NCBI GenBank assembly: GCA_024636975.1
Contig: JAGXGA010000017.1
Location: 203,154-267,153 of the forward strand
From: Mariniphaga sp.
GTDB taxonomy: Bacteria > Bacteroidota > Bacteroidia > Bacteroidales > Prolixibacteraceae
Reading direction: 5' to 3'
Length of the DNA stretch: 64,000 bases
Below the pieces are notes generated by a model. That model searched no databases. It was given only the letters and a program-made list of their open reading frames with translations, and was not told where the DNA came from. Position numbers and translations under genes: made by a program. Below, piece by piece: positions 53,186 through 62,471 of this stretch. Numbering within the stretch: position 1 is the first letter of the stretch; each line of letters opens with the position of its first letter.

Positions 53186-55633
53186 ATGAAATTGAATGTA
53201 GCTTTTATTTTGCTTATAGCTGCTGAACTGCTGTTACATTCCTGCAGCAATCGTCAGGAACCGAATTTGTTCAGTAAAGATTCCCACCAGGAAATCCTGT
53301 TTAACTTCGACTGGAAATTTCACCGGGGCGATACCGCTGGAGCCAGGATGCCGGAGTTTGATGATTCAGGCTGGCGGGCACTTCAGTTGCCGCACGACTG
53401 GAGCATTGAAGATCTGCCCGGAAAGGATTCCCCAATCGATGCAGAAGCTGTTGGCGGAATAAATACCGGGTACTATACCGGTGGCACAGGCTGGTACCGG
53501 AAAGCATTTCATGTGCCTGACAACCTTGAAGGAAGGATTGTTAAGGTTTTGTTTGAAGGAGTATATATGAATACCGATGTTTGGATCAATGGGAATCACC
53601 TGGCAAATCATCCATACGGTTATACTTCTTTTGAGCTGGATTTAACGGAACACATCCGGTTCGGACATGAGAATGTGTTGGCCGTTCAGGTTAAAAATGA
53701 AGGTAGAAACAGCCGCTGGTATACCGGTTCGGGAATTTACCGCAATGTGTGGCTGAAGGTTGTAAATCCTGTGCACTTTAAAACATGGGGTGTAGCTGTA
53801 ACTACTCCATCAGTATCAAACGAAACGGCCGACGTGGAAATAGTGGCTGATATAATGAACAGCAACCAGCAGCAACAATATACACAGATAACTGGTCGTA
53901 TAGTTGATCCTTCCGGGAAAGAGGTGGCTATATGGGAAGCTCCTGTAATTACAGGAGCAGGAAAGGAATCAGAAGTAAACAAGAGGGTGCAGGTTGCATC
54001 TCCCAGGCTTTGGTCGACCGATACACCTGAAATGTATACCGTGTTATTGGAGCTGAGGGATACCACGGGAAAGGTGGTCGATAAGAAAGAAGAATTATTT
54101 GGTATACGTACAATTGAATTCAGCGTGGAGAATGGATTCACGCTGAATGGAAAATCCCTGTTGCTTAAAGGAGGCTGCATGCATCACGATAACGGACCGC
54201 TGGGCGCTGCTGCGTACGACAGGGCTGAAGAAAGGCGGGTGGAGCTTATGAAAGTGAGCGGGTTTAATGCCATCCGGTGTGCGCATAATCCGCCATCGTC
54301 AGCATTTCTTAATGCCTGCGACCGGCTGGGGATACTGGTAATCAATGAAGCCTTCGATATGTGGCGCAAGCCCAAAAATCCGCAGGATTACCACCTGTAT
54401 TTCGATGAAAACTGGAAAAAGGATATTGAAGCAATGGTGTTGCGCGACAGGAACCATCCGTCGGTGATAATGTGGAGTACCGGGAATGAAATTCCTGAAC
54501 GGGGCGAACCTGAGGGTGCAGAAACTTCAGAAATGCTGGCTGATTACGTTAGCCAACTCGATCCCACACGGCCTGTCACAGCCGCCGTGAACGGTTTAAA
54601 TCCCGATAAGGACCCTTACTTTGCCACCCTTGATGTTTCAGGCTATAACTATTCCTTTGGCGGCGATCACGGAAAGAAATCCATTTTTGAAAACGATCAC
54701 GAAAGGGTGCCCGACCGGATTATGTATTGCGCGGAATCGTATCCGCTTGAGGCGTATGGAGCGTGGATGGATGTTGCAGTGCATCCCTACGTTTTGGGCG
54801 ACTTTGTATGGACAGGCTTCGATTATTTGGGAGAGGCAAGCATTGGTTGGCGCGGCTATCCGCACGATGAAAATTATTACCCCTGGAACGTTGCTTATTG
54901 CGGCGACATCGATATTACCGGGAATAAAAGGCCCCAGTCGTATTACCGTGATGTGCTTTGGGAGGTCGGTAACCAGTTGTCACTGTTTGTGAAACCGCCT
55001 GTTCCTTCCTTTCCTGAAAAGGAACATCGGGCCGGTTGGAGCAAATGGCACTGGCACGATCATGTGGCCGACTGGAACTGGGAAGGCTATGAAGGCCAGC
55101 CGTTGGAAGTGTATGTTTATTCGGGACACCCTGAGGTTGAATTGTTCCTAAACGGGGAATCACTTGGTGTGAAAAAGAGCGGACCGGAAAACGAATACAT
55201 GTCGGTGTGGACTGTTCTCTATAACCAGGGAGTGCTGAAAGTTGTTGCACGAAACGGAAATGAGGTAATAGCAGAAACTGAACTGAAATCAGCCGGAAAC
55301 CCCAGCCGTATAAAGCTGGAGGCCGACCGGGAAAAACTGTCAGCCAACGGGCTCGATTTAAGTTTTATCTCCTTTGAACTTTTAGACGAAAATGGGGTAA
55401 GAAATCCAAAGGCCGAAAATCTGTTGCAGTTTGAACTGAAGGGTCCCGGAGAAATCGTTGCAGTGGCAAATGCCAATCCCATGAGTACCGAAAGTTTTCA
55501 GCAACCCTACAGAAGAGCCTGGCAGGGCAGAGGACTGGTTATTGTCAAAGCTGGACATGAAAAAGGGGAACTGCTCCTGACTGTAACATCAGAAGGACTG
55601 GAGCCGGCAGAAATTAAAATTAGAGCCGACTGA
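53186..55633 (+). CDS. GH2 glycosidase lipoprotein (beta-galactosidase type) with DUF4982
   Basis: An 815-residue lipoprotein (LLLHSC, Cys20). Domains: GH2 sugar-binding N-domain about 40-210, immunoglobulin-like 215-320, TIM barrel about 325-600, DUF4982 about 625-690 (YEGQPLEVYVYSGHPEVELFLNG), and a final Ig-like domain with DPKAENLLQFELKGPGE-type strand. Acid/base Glu435 lies in STGNEIPE and the nucleophile Glu517 in CAESYP; IRCAHNPPS and NEAFDMW are family motifs. Substrate could be a beta-galactoside or beta-glucuronide; the sequence alone does not decide. A terminator follows. Confidence 0.93.
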   Translation: MKLNVAFILLIAAELLLHSCSNRQEPNLFSKDSHQEILFNFDWKFHRGDTAGARMPEFDDSGWRALQLPHDWSIEDLPGKDSPIDAEAVGGINTGYYTGGTGWYRKAFHVPDNLEGRIVKVLFEGVYMNTDVWINGNHLANHPYGYTSFELDLTEHIRFGHENVLAVQVKNEGRNSRWYTGSGIYRNVWLKVVNPVHFKTWGVAVTTPSVSNETADVEIVADIMNSNQQQQYTQITGRIVDPSGKEVAIWEAPVITGAGKESEVNKRVQVASPRLWSTDTPEMYTVLLELRDTTGKVVDKKEELFGIRTIEFSVENGFTLNGKSLLLKGGCMHHDNGPLGAAAYDRAEERRVELMKVSGFNAIRCAHNPPSSAFLNACDRLGILVINEAFDMWRKPKNPQDYHLYFDENWKKDIEAMVLRDRNHPSVIMWSTGNEIPERGEPEGAETSEMLADYVSQLDPTRPVTAAVNGLNPDKDPYFATLDVSGYNYSFGGDHGKKSIFENDHERVPDRIMYCAESYPLEAYGAWMDVAVHPYVLGDFVWTGFDYLGEASIGWRGYPHDENYYPWNVAYCGDIDITGNKRPQSYYRDVLWEVGNQLSLFVKPPVPSFPEKEHRAGWSKWHWHDHVADWNWEGYEGQPLEVYVYSGHPEVELFLNGESLGVKKSGPENEYMSVWTVLYNQGVLKVVARNGNEVIAETELKSAGNPSRIKLEADREKLSANGLDLSFISFELLDENGVRNPKAENLLQFELKGPGEIVAVANANPMSTESFQQPYRRAWQGRGLVIVKAGHEKGELLLTVTSEGLEPAEIKIRAD

Positions 55634-55683
55634 ATCGCCCATGTAAATTATCCATATAATAACTGCCGTTCAGGTAACGTGTG

Positions 55684-55724
55684 AAAAAGTGGTGCCTTAT
55701 TCTTCATTAAGGCGCCACTTTTTT
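55684..55724 (+). terminator. Terminator of the GH2 gene
   Basis: Stem AAAAAGTGGTGCCTTA / TAAGGCGCCACTTTTT (16 pairs, one T-G) with an 8-base loop and T6 at the end, 50 bases after the stop. Confidence 0.9.
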
Positions 55725-55844
55725 CATTTATTCAAGGTTTTAGTCATTTACCTTTAACAAGTGTATGCTTCAGATAACAGACATCATTTAACAGGCTTAA
55801 AACCCTTTTTAATAAATTCCATCATATAAACAACGCCTAGTTAT

Positions 55845-55954
55845 CTTCGTGGTTTCTTCGTAGTATCTTCGTATTAAACTCGCATTAAATTCAATTAAAA
55901 ACGAATTTACTACGTATATACTACGAATTTGATATGAATTTAATAATGAGTTGA
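55845..55954. repeat. Palindromic array of ten 11-nt units
   Basis: Cut every 11 bases the sequence gives ten related words without a single insertion or deletion. The first half has words such as CTTCGTATTAA, the second half the reverse complement, such as TACGAATTTGA; the centre is ATTCAATTAAA. It is the same design as 23008-23106 with a different word (TTCGT instead of CTCAAT). Confidence 0.9.
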
Positions 55955-56011
55955 TTTATGCGAAATACACCCGTGGTAATATTATTCTTTCGGGCTGGGG
56001 GCATGCGTCCG

Positions 56012-56366
56012 GGGTAAAAATGCCATACATTCCACCCGGCGCGACTGCCGGCTTGCCTTTGAAGTACACCATTTTCATGCGCCGCTTAGGAGGAGGTTTT
56101 TGCTATCAAAGAATTTCAATTTTATGTAAGTCTATTAAATTACTGCAGAAAATTATAAGAAAAATTACTGAAGTATTTTAGCCTTCATAGTAAACTGGAA
56201 AACCTGGATTTAGGTGCAAGAAGAAAGTCAGGTAGTTTTCTAACGGGTTGAAGGCCCAGCTTAATTCAGCCCGGTGGCAGCGCCCCGGGTAAAATGCCAA
56301 CGACTCTCACACGGCGCAACTACCGGCCTGGGTTTGAAATACACCCTTTCCATGCGCCGCTATGGG
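56012..56366. repeat. Two diverged direct repeats of about 80 bases (56012-56090, 56287-56366)
   Basis: Both copies start GGGTAAAA(A)TGCC and end CATGCGCCGCT, with shared blocks GGCGC(G/A)ACT(G/A)CCGGC and TTTGAA(G/A)TACACC in the same order. The copies differ at roughly a quarter of positions. The surrounding G+C-rich GGGCTG-like and GCCCCGGG words are of the sort found in abundant intergenic repeats of this phylum. Confidence 0.65.
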
Positions 56367-56433
56367 TTATAAAAAATTATTCGTTAAATGTTGGGGTTAA
56401 TCTATATGTTGGTAAGAAGTGGAATGGGGCAGG

Positions 56434-56474
56434 TATAAAAAAAATGATGTCTTCAACAAGGCTGAAGACATCAT
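56434..56474 (-). terminator. Terminator of the methylmalonyl-CoA decarboxylase operon
   Basis: Perfect 12-pair stem ATGATGTCTTCA / TGAAGACATCAT, 7-base loop; on the minus strand followed by eight T (56436-56443). It is 27 bases past the beta-subunit stop. Confidence 0.92.
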
Positions 56475-56500
56475 TCATTCTATGATTAATTTATTTTGCT

Positions 56501-58153
56501 CTACATAAGGAAACTGAGAAGGATACCTGCAGCTACTGCTGAGCCGATAACGCCCGATACGTTCGGCGCCATGGCATGCATCAGCAGGTGGTTGGTTGGG
56601 TCTTCCTTCAATCCCATATGCTGCACAACCCGTGCACTGTCGGGTACTGCGGATACACCACAGGCACCGATCATCGGATTTATTTTGTAGCCTTTCTTCA
56701 GGAACAGGTTCATTAATTTCGCGCCGGCAACTCCGCCTGCAGTGGCAATAACAAAGGATGCCGCTCCCAGGGCAAAAATCTTTATCGATGAAGGAGTCAG
56801 AAACACATCGGCCTGGGTGGATGCACCTACCGTGATCCCCAACAAAATGGTGATGGTATCGATTAAGGCATTGCTTGCTGTATTTGCCAGACGTTTGGTT
56901 ACGCCCGATTCTTTCAGCAGGTTTCCAAAGAACAACATTCCCAGTAAAGGTAAAGCAGAAGGCGCAATGTAAGCTGTAAGTATTAATCCTATAATCGGGA
57001 ATAATATTTTTTCGAGCTTGGAAACTGCACGGGAAGGTTTCATTTTAATTCTTCTTTCCTTTTTCGAGGTAAGCAGTTTAATCACCGGAGGTTGTATTAC
57101 CGGAACAAGGGCCATGTAAGAATACGCTGCAATGGCAATGGGGCCGATCAAGTTTTGAACCACCTGCCCGTTGGCCATTACATTCATACCGTTTGCCAGT
57201 TTCGAAGAAATAAAAATGGCAGTAGGGCCGTCGGCGCCACCAATAATTCCGATTGCACCTGCTTCCGGCGGGGCAAATCCCAGCCAGATGGCTCCAAGAA
57301 AGGTAAGGAATATACCTATCTGGGCTGCAGCTCCTAATAACATCAGTTTTGGATTGGATATGAGCGATGAGAAATCGGTCATTGCTCCGAGTCCCAGAAA
57401 AATGAGCGGTGGGTACCATCCCTGCAATACACCCTGGTAAAGGATATTCATAACAGAACCGGGTTCATAGATACCCAGCCTCAGGTTAAAATCAACTGCC
57501 TGGAACATAGGTATGTTCCCGATCAGTATTCCAAAACCAATGGGAATGAGCAGCAAAGGTTCAAATTCATACCGGATGGCCAGGAAGATAAAGCTTAAAC
57601 CGACAAGCATCATCATCAGGTGCTTCCACGATACGTTGGCAAAGCCTGAGAATTCGTAAAAGTTAAATAATCCGGAAACCGCTCCGCTGTAGTTTTCGTA
57701 AATAAAACCATCGCCCCGCAGTTTGCCGTCTTCAGTCAGATAGAGAGAACGGTCTGCTAATGTCACCGTTTCCTGTACTGTCCTGTAATCGGTTGACGAT
57801 GTATTGGGGTCCATATTGCCCCTCAGGTGGGTTACCACAACCGGGTTGAATTCCAGAATGATTTCATCCCCTGAAATGCGATATTTACCGCTGTACCTTT
57901 GTTTGGCCGAATCAAGGGTAAAGGTATTGTTATCAGTAAATCCGAATGTTTTGAACCGCTTTACCGTTTCGGGTTCCTCACCCGGGGTAACATCCTGCGG
58001 GTTATAGGTAGGAATGGGTACATAACCTTCGCTGCGGTTTATCCACTTCCCGTTGGTTAGTTGTTCTGAAATGTCTTTTCCCTGCGCGGAAGCTGATACA
58101 GCTGTAACTATTGCCGCAAAGAAGAAAAGAAGTTGAATTGTTTTTTTCATCAT
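56501..58153 (-). CDS. Sodium-translocating decarboxylase beta subunit with N-terminal exported domain
   Basis: A 550-residue protein. Residues 170-550 are the OadB/MmdB-type Na+-pump: helices LLLIPIGFGILIGNIP, the sodium-site motif IGGADGPTAIF, and VPVIQPPVIKLLTSKKER, MIGACGVSAVPDSARV. The usual subunit has 370-410 residues; here a signal peptide (1-24) and a roughly 130-residue beta-rich domain (NGKWINRSEGYVPIPTY, FKTFGFTDNNTFTLDSAKQRYSGKYRISGDEIILEF in part) come first, lipocalin-like in appearance. The frame is open and continuous, so this is a true fusion. It uses decarboxylation energy to export Na+. Confidence 0.9.
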   Translation of the reverse strand: MMKKTIQLLFFFAAIVTAVSASAQGKDISEQLTNGKWINRSEGYVPIPTYNPQDVTPGEEPETVKRFKTFGFTDNNTFTLDSAKQRYSGKYRISGDEIILEFNPVVVTHLRGNMDPNTSSTDYRTVQETVTLADRSLYLTEDGKLRGDGFIYENYSGAVSGLFNFYEFSGFANVSWKHLMMMLVGLSFIFLAIRYEFEPLLLIPIGFGILIGNIPMFQAVDFNLRLGIYEPGSVMNILYQGVLQGWYPPLIFLGLGAMTDFSSLISNPKLMLLGAAAQIGIFLTFLGAIWLGFAPPEAGAIGIIGGADGPTAIFISSKLANGMNVMANGQVVQNLIGPIAIAAYSYMALVPVIQPPVIKLLTSKKERRIKMKPSRAVSKLEKILFPIIGLILTAYIAPSALPLLGMLFFGNLLKESGVTKRLANTASNALIDTITILLGITVGASTQADVFLTPSSIKIFALGAASFVIATAGGVAGAKLMNLFLKKGYKINPMIGACGVSAVPDSARVVQHMGLKEDPTNHLLMHAMAPNVSGVIGSAVAAGILLSFLM

Positions 58154-58173
58154 GAAAGTATTAATCTGGTGGG

Positions 58174-58599
58174 TTAACCAATCTCAATAAGCACATCATC
58201 CTGCTGAACGGTGTCGCCCACATTGACTTTTACTGAAATAACTTCGCCTCCCCGGGGGGTCTGAACCTGGTTTTCCATTTTCATTGCCTCCATAACCACA
58301 ATATTCTGACCTTCGGAAACTACATCGCCAACCGATACATTAACCTTGAGAATGGTACCGGGAAGGGGAGCAGTAACCGGGTGCTTGCCTGTTGATGCCG
58401 ATTTTTTGATCTGGCCCTCGCCGGGAAGTTTTTCCACCGGTTTACGCACCAGACGGGGAGTTTTAGTTGTTTTAATCTCACCCTGGATATTTACTTCGTA
58501 CAGGGTACCGTTTACATCTACCTCGGCAATATTATCTTCAATGTCGCGGATGTGCACATCGTAATCGTTTCCACTAATGGTGAATTTATATCTTTTCAT
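58174..58599 (-). CDS. Biotin carboxyl carrier subunit of the decarboxylase
   Basis: A 141-residue protein: N-terminal alpha/beta part, a Pro/Lys/Ala-rich linker (KLPGEGQIKKSASTGKHP) and a C-terminal biotinyl domain with EAMKMEN (104-110, biotin on Lys107), GTILKVNVSVGDVV and GDTVQQDDVLIEIG. It carries CO2 between the carboxyltransferase and the membrane pump. Fourth to fifth in order within the operon, 42 bases after the gamma-type gene and 20 before the beta-subunit gene. Confidence 0.92.
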   Translation of the reverse strand: MKRYKFTISGNDYDVHIRDIEDNIAEVDVNGTLYEVNIQGEIKTTKTPRLVRKPVEKLPGEGQIKKSASTGKHPVTAPLPGTILKVNVSVGDVVSEGQNIVVMEAMKMENQVQTPRGGEVISVKVNVGDTVQQDDVLIEIG

Positions 58600-58641
58600 T
58601 TTTTTTTTGTATTTACCTGATATTAAACTGCAACGATTTTA

Positions 58642-59007
58642 TTATTGTTTTGGCCAGTTATGGGTAACACTGTAAATTTTTGAACTCCATGGTGAATAAG
58701 CTTTTCGTACCTGTTTAATGGTTACAATATTGCTTTCTTCATCATGCAGCTCAGTAAAATAGCGGTGAAGCGCAAGGCTGATAGCAGCCGTCACGTTACC
58801 TTCTATAGCTTCCTCTTTTTCCCCGGCTTTTTTATCCTTGCTTTCGACTCCCTTTTTCTTTTTGAATTTCATATTGATGAGCTTCGGAATTCTCGAAAAA
58901 AGTATGAAAAGCAAGGTTAGTGATCCCAGTACAATACCAAAACCCACTATGGCCACTGTAAGTCCAAAATCGATGGCAGTTTCCATCAGTATAAAGTGAA
59001 GGTTCAT
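58642..59007 (-). CDS. OadG-family (gamma/delta) subunit of the decarboxylase
   Basis: A 121-residue protein with one membrane helix (about 10-35, FGLTVAIVGFGIVLGSLTLLFILFSRI) and a charged Lys/Glu linker, then an AAISLALHRYFTELHDEESNIVTIKQ domain ending SPWSSKIYSVTHNWPKQ. These features are those of OadG_N/MmdD subunits, which hold the alpha subunit at the membrane. Ten bases after the carboxyltransferase gene. Confidence 0.85.
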   Translation of the reverse strand: MNLHFILMETAIDFGLTVAIVGFGIVLGSLTLLFILFSRIPKLINMKFKKKKGVESKDKKAGEKEEAIEGNVTAAISLALHRYFTELHDEESNIVTIKQVRKAYSPWSSKIYSVTHNWPKQ

Positions 59008-59017
59008 ATCATTTCAT

Positions 59018-60577
59018 TTAAAGTGGAATATTTCCGTGTTTTTTAGGTGGATTTACCAGTTTCTTGGTGGCAAGGCTTTGCAATCCGCGAATAATCCTGA
59101 ACCGGGTATTTCGTGGTTCAATGATGTCATCGATGTAGCCCAATGCTGCTGCCTGGTAAGGATTCGCGAACTTTTCCCTGTATTCTTCTTCATGGGCAGC
59201 AATGTATTTAGCCCGTTCTTCAGGGTTTTCAATTTCAGCAAGTTTTCTTCCGTGCAGAACTTCTACCGCACCCGAGGCACCCATTACAGCAATCTCTGCA
59301 GTTGGCCATGCATAATTCAGGTCGCCCCTCAATTGCTTGCACGACATTACATCATGAGCTCCGCCGTAAGATTTCCTGAGGGTTACGGTAATTTTTGGCA
59401 CCGTTGCTTCACCGTATGCGAACAGCAGTTTGGCCCCATGGATAATGATCCCTCCGTACTCCTGACGGCTTCCGGGAAGGAATCCCGGCACGTCGACCAG
59501 GGTAATGATGGGTATGTTAAAGCTGTCGCAGAACCTTACAAAACGGGCTGCTTTACGCGAAGCTTCAATATCGAGCACCCCGGCCAGGTAATTGGGCTGA
59601 TTGGCAACAATACCAACCGGCTGGCCGTCAAATTTGGCAAATCCTACAACAATGTTCTTGGCATAGTTGCGGTGAATTTCCAGGAATTCGGAATAATCGA
59701 CAATTGAAGATATAACATCTGTTACATCATACGGCTGGTTTGGATTTTCAGGAATGATTTCATTCAGCGAATCCTCCATACGTTCGATGGGATCAGAACT
59801 TTCAGTAGCGATTGGGTCCTCCAGGTTATTTTGCGGAATAAAACTGATTAATTTACGAATCAGCAAAATTCCTTCCTGTTCATCCTCAGCCAGGAAATGG
59901 GCAACACCCGATTTGGAGGCATGAACTTTTCCTCCTCCAAGGTCCTCGGTTGATATGTCTTCTCCGGTAACGGTCTTCACCACCTTGGGACCGGTAACGA
60001 ACATATAGGAGTTCTGCTCAGTCATCATGATAAAGTCGGTGAGGGCAGGGGAGTATACAGCGCCGCCTGCACACGGTCCAAAGATGGCTGAAATTTGCGG
60101 GATTACTCCCGAAGCAAGGATGTTGCGTTCGAAGATCTCGGCGTACCCGGCAAGTGAGGTTACCCCCTCCTGGATACGGGCACCGCCTGAATCGTTGATG
60201 CCAATTACCGGCGCACCGGCTTTCATGGCCATGTCCATCACCTTGCATATTTTTTGTGCAAATGTTTCCGACAGCGATCCCCCGAAAATGGTGAAATCCT
60301 GTGAGAACACATATACCACACGCCCGTCGATGGTGCCGTGACCAGTTACTACACCATCGCCCAGGAATTTTTTCTTTTCCATGCCAAAGTTGGTGCAACG
60401 GTGTGTTACGAACATATCGAACTCCTCAAAACTACCTTCATCGAGCAGTAACTCGATGCGTTCACGGGCGGTAAACTTTCCTTTACGATGTTGAGCTTCA
60501 ATACGGTCGATTCCTCCGCCCAATTTGGCTTCGGCCCGAAGTTCAATCAGCTTTTTTACTTTGTCTCGGGTACTCAT
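59018..60577 (-). CDS. mmdA: Methylmalonyl-CoA decarboxylase / propionyl-CoA carboxylase carboxyltransferase subunit
   Basis: A 519-residue acyl-CoA carboxylase beta chain. Landmarks: [55 protein letters not shown] (N-half oxyanion site), [14 protein letters not shown], and in the C-half [25 protein letters not shown] and [29 protein letters not shown]. Length and neighbours (biotin carrier, OadG, Na+ pump) argue for MmdA, which removes CO2 from methylmalonyl-CoA to give propionyl-CoA. The reverse carboxylase role is possible but no biotin carboxylase gene is here. Confidence 0.93.
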   Translation of the reverse strand: MSTRDKVKKLIELRAEAKLGGGIDRIEAQHRKGKFTARERIELLLDEGSFEEFDMFVTHRCTNFGMEKKKFLGDGVVTGHGTIDGRVVYVFSQDFTIFGGSLSETFAQKICKVMDMAMKAGAPVIGINDSGGARIQEGVTSLAGYAEIFERNILASGVIPQISAIFGPCAGGAVYSPALTDFIMMTEQNSYMFVTGPKVVKTVTGEDISTEDLGGGKVHASKSGVAHFLAEDEQEGILLIRKLISFIPQNNLEDPIATESSDPIERMEDSLNEIIPENPNQPYDVTDVISSIVDYSEFLEIHRNYAKNIVVGFAKFDGQPVGIVANQPNYLAGVLDIEASRKAARFVRFCDSFNIPIITLVDVPGFLPGSRQEYGGIIIHGAKLLFAYGEATVPKITVTLRKSYGGAHDVMSCKQLRGDLNYAWPTAEIAVMGASGAVEVLHGRKLAEIENPEERAKYIAAHEEEYREKFANPYQAAALGYIDDIIEPRNTRFRIIRGLQSLATKKLVNPPKKHGNIPL

Positions 60578-60602
60578 TATTTAAATAGATTATTTTGTTT
60601 GG

Positions 60603-61007
60603 CTATTCTTTGCCACAAAGTTCGGTTAACACACCCAGCGTTGACTTCGGGTGCAGGAAACCAATGTTGAGGCCTTCGGCTCCTTTTCTTCCTTTTTGAT
60701 CGATCAGGCGGACCCCTTTTCCTTCCAGTTCGGCAAGCGACTGGTCCACATCATCAACGGCATATGCCAGGTGGTGGATTCCAGGGCCTTTCTTTTCAAT
60801 GAATTTTCCAATCGGTCCTTCCGGATCAGTCGATTCAAGCAACTCGATTTTGGTTTGCCCCACCATGAAAAAGGCAGTCTTTACTTTCTGGTCTTTTACT
60901 TCTTCTAGAGCATAGCATTTCAGTCCGAGCATGTTTTCGTAAAACGGAATGGCTTCATCCAGGCTGTTCACTGCAATGCCAATATGTTCTATATGTGATA
61001 CGTTCAT
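60603..61007 (-). CDS. mce: Methylmalonyl-CoA epimerase
   Basis: A 134-residue vicinal-oxygen-chelate protein: IEHIGIAVNSLDEAIPFYENMLGL, GQTKIELLESTDPEGPIGKFIEKKGPGIHHLAYAVDDVDQSLAEL (in part), and FLHPKSTLGVLTELCG. The His and Glu metal ligands are present. It converts the (R) to the (S) form of methylmalonyl-CoA between the mutase (not here) and the decarboxylase. 25 bases precede mmdA. Confidence 0.96.
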   Translation of the reverse strand: MNVSHIEHIGIAVNSLDEAIPFYENMLGLKCYALEEVKDQKVKTAFFMVGQTKIELLESTDPEGPIGKFIEKKGPGIHHLAYAVDDVDQSLAELEGKGVRLIDQKGRKGAEGLNIGFLHPKSTLGVLTELCGKE

Positions 61008-61018
61008 TATATTATTAT

Positions 61019-62335
61019 TTAATCGTTTTTTTCATCCCATACAAAATGGAAGTGCGGTCCGAACCTTTCAAAGGCTGCTTTATTCAGCTCTTCCTGGTGG
61101 TCGGGGTGTGCAATGGAAATAATAAGCTTCGCCCTGTCCTGCAACGACCTTCCATAAAGGTTTACTGCCCCGAATTCAGTTACCAGCCAGTGAATGTTGG
61201 CACGGGTACTTACCACGCCGGCACCCGGGGTAAGAATAGGCGCTATTTTGCTGACTCCCTTGTTGGTTACCGAGGGCATTGCAATGATTGGTTTTCCGCC
61301 CCGGCTGAGTGAAGCGCCACGCAGAAAGTCGATCTGGCCTCCAACTCCCGAATAGAATTTGGTGCCAATTGAATCGGCACACACCTGGCCGGTAATATCA
61401 ATCTGAAGGGCTGAATTAATGGCTGTTACCTTTGGGTTTTTGGCAATTACAGCAACGCGGTTGGTATATTTCACGTCCAGCATGGCTACCCCTGGATTAT
61501 CATGTACAAAATCGTACAGTTTTTTCGATCCCATTAAAAAGGTGGCCACCATTCTGCCCTTGTCAATTTTCTTGTTTTTACCGTTTACCACTCCCTTGTC
61601 AACCAGCGGAAGGATTCCATCCGCGAACATTTCGGAATGCACACCTAAATCCTTATGGTTGCCCAACATTGTAAGAACTGCATTGGGTATGGCTCCGATG
61701 CCCATCTGCAAAGTAGCGCCATCATCAACCAGCTCAGCAACATACCGGCCGATTTTCCGGTCGGTTTCACCAATAGGGCCCGGTTCAGCAGCTATAAGTT
61801 CGCTGTCGTCTTCTATAAACAGATCGATATCGTTGGTGTGGATCATTGCATCACCGAAAGCCCGGGGCACATTTGGGTTTACTATTGCAATAACCGTGTC
61901 GGCCTTTTCAACCGCAGCCAGTGTGGCATCTACCGAAGTTCCCAGTGATGCATAACCAAACTTATCGGGAACCGATATCTGGATCATGGCCACATTCACT
62001 TTCAGGTAGCCTTCGCGTATAAGGCGCTGGGTTTCCTGCAGGAAAACAGGAATGTAATCGGCATAGCCTGCCTGGGTTTGCTGCCTTACATTATGGCCAA
62101 CGAAAAATGATTCAAGCTGAAAGATGCCTTCAAATTCAGGACCTGCATAGGGGGCCGGTCCTTCCGTGTGGATGTGCTGAATGCGCACATTCCTGAACTC
62201 CTTATTTCTTCCCCGTTCGCACATGGCATTGATTAACGGGTGGGGAGTTACGGCGACACTGTGCAGGTGAACCCTGTCGTTCGACTTGATGACTTTAACG
62301 GCTTCTTTAGCGCTGATAAATTTAATGTTCTTCAT
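61019..62335 (-). CDS. Acetyl-CoA hydrolase/transferase family CoA transferase
   Basis: A 438-residue class-I CoA transferase: N-half MCERGRNKEFRNVRIQHIHTEGPAPY, DKFGYASLGTSVDATLAAVEKAD, and C-half GVHSEMFADGILPLVDKGVVNG with the probable catalytic Glu in HSEMFADG, then GVGGQIDFLRGASLSRGGKPI. The family covers acetate, propionate:succinate and 4-hydroxybutyrate CoA transferases. Placed first in the methylmalonyl-CoA operon, propionyl-CoA:succinate (or acetate) CoA transfer is the best inference, closing the succinate-to-propionate cycle. Eleven bases precede mce. Confidence 0.88.
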   Translation of the reverse strand: MKNIKFISAKEAVKVIKSNDRVHLHSVAVTPHPLINAMCERGRNKEFRNVRIQHIHTEGPAPYAGPEFEGIFQLESFFVGHNVRQQTQAGYADYIPVFLQETQRLIREGYLKVNVAMIQISVPDKFGYASLGTSVDATLAAVEKADTVIAIVNPNVPRAFGDAMIHTNDIDLFIEDDSELIAAEPGPIGETDRKIGRYVAELVDDGATLQMGIGAIPNAVLTMLGNHKDLGVHSEMFADGILPLVDKGVVNGKNKKIDKGRMVATFLMGSKKLYDFVHDNPGVAMLDVKYTNRVAVIAKNPKVTAINSALQIDITGQVCADSIGTKFYSGVGGQIDFLRGASLSRGGKPIIAMPSVTNKGVSKIAPILTPGAGVVSTRANIHWLVTEFGAVNLYGRSLQDRAKLIISIAHPDHQEELNKAAFERFGPHFHFVWDEKND

Positions 62336-62462
62336 TTTATTTTATTATTTAACTTCATCGGTGTAATTGGAATCTGCCACAAAACAGAAAGGCAAATGGT
62401 GGAATTGATTCCATGGCATAGTTCATTGTTTACGGTAAATAGTCGGGTTTTTCTTTCAGGCC

Positions 62463-62471
62463 GCAAATATA
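62463..62471 (-). promoter_or_regulatory. Putative -7 element of the methylmalonyl-CoA operon
   Basis: Minus strand TATATTTGC matches TAnnTTTGY. It lies about 128 bases before the CoA transferase ATG; the -33 region reads GTTT at about the right distance, a weak match. Confidence 0.4.

Larger units (their letters stand above)
55634..56500. other. 867-base non-coding region with terminators and three repeat structures
   Basis: Between the GH2 gene and the oadB-like stop. It carries the GH2 terminator, an 11-nt-unit palindromic array, two diverged direct repeats and the terminator of the decarboxylase operon, each listed separately. Open frames within it (for example 55951-56181) are not coding-like. 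Confidence 0.85.

Noticed and set aside
55951..56181. 76-codon plus frame in the repeat-rich spacer
   Set aside because: It crosses the 11-nt array end and the first G+C-richer direct repeat; looks like random translation of repeats.
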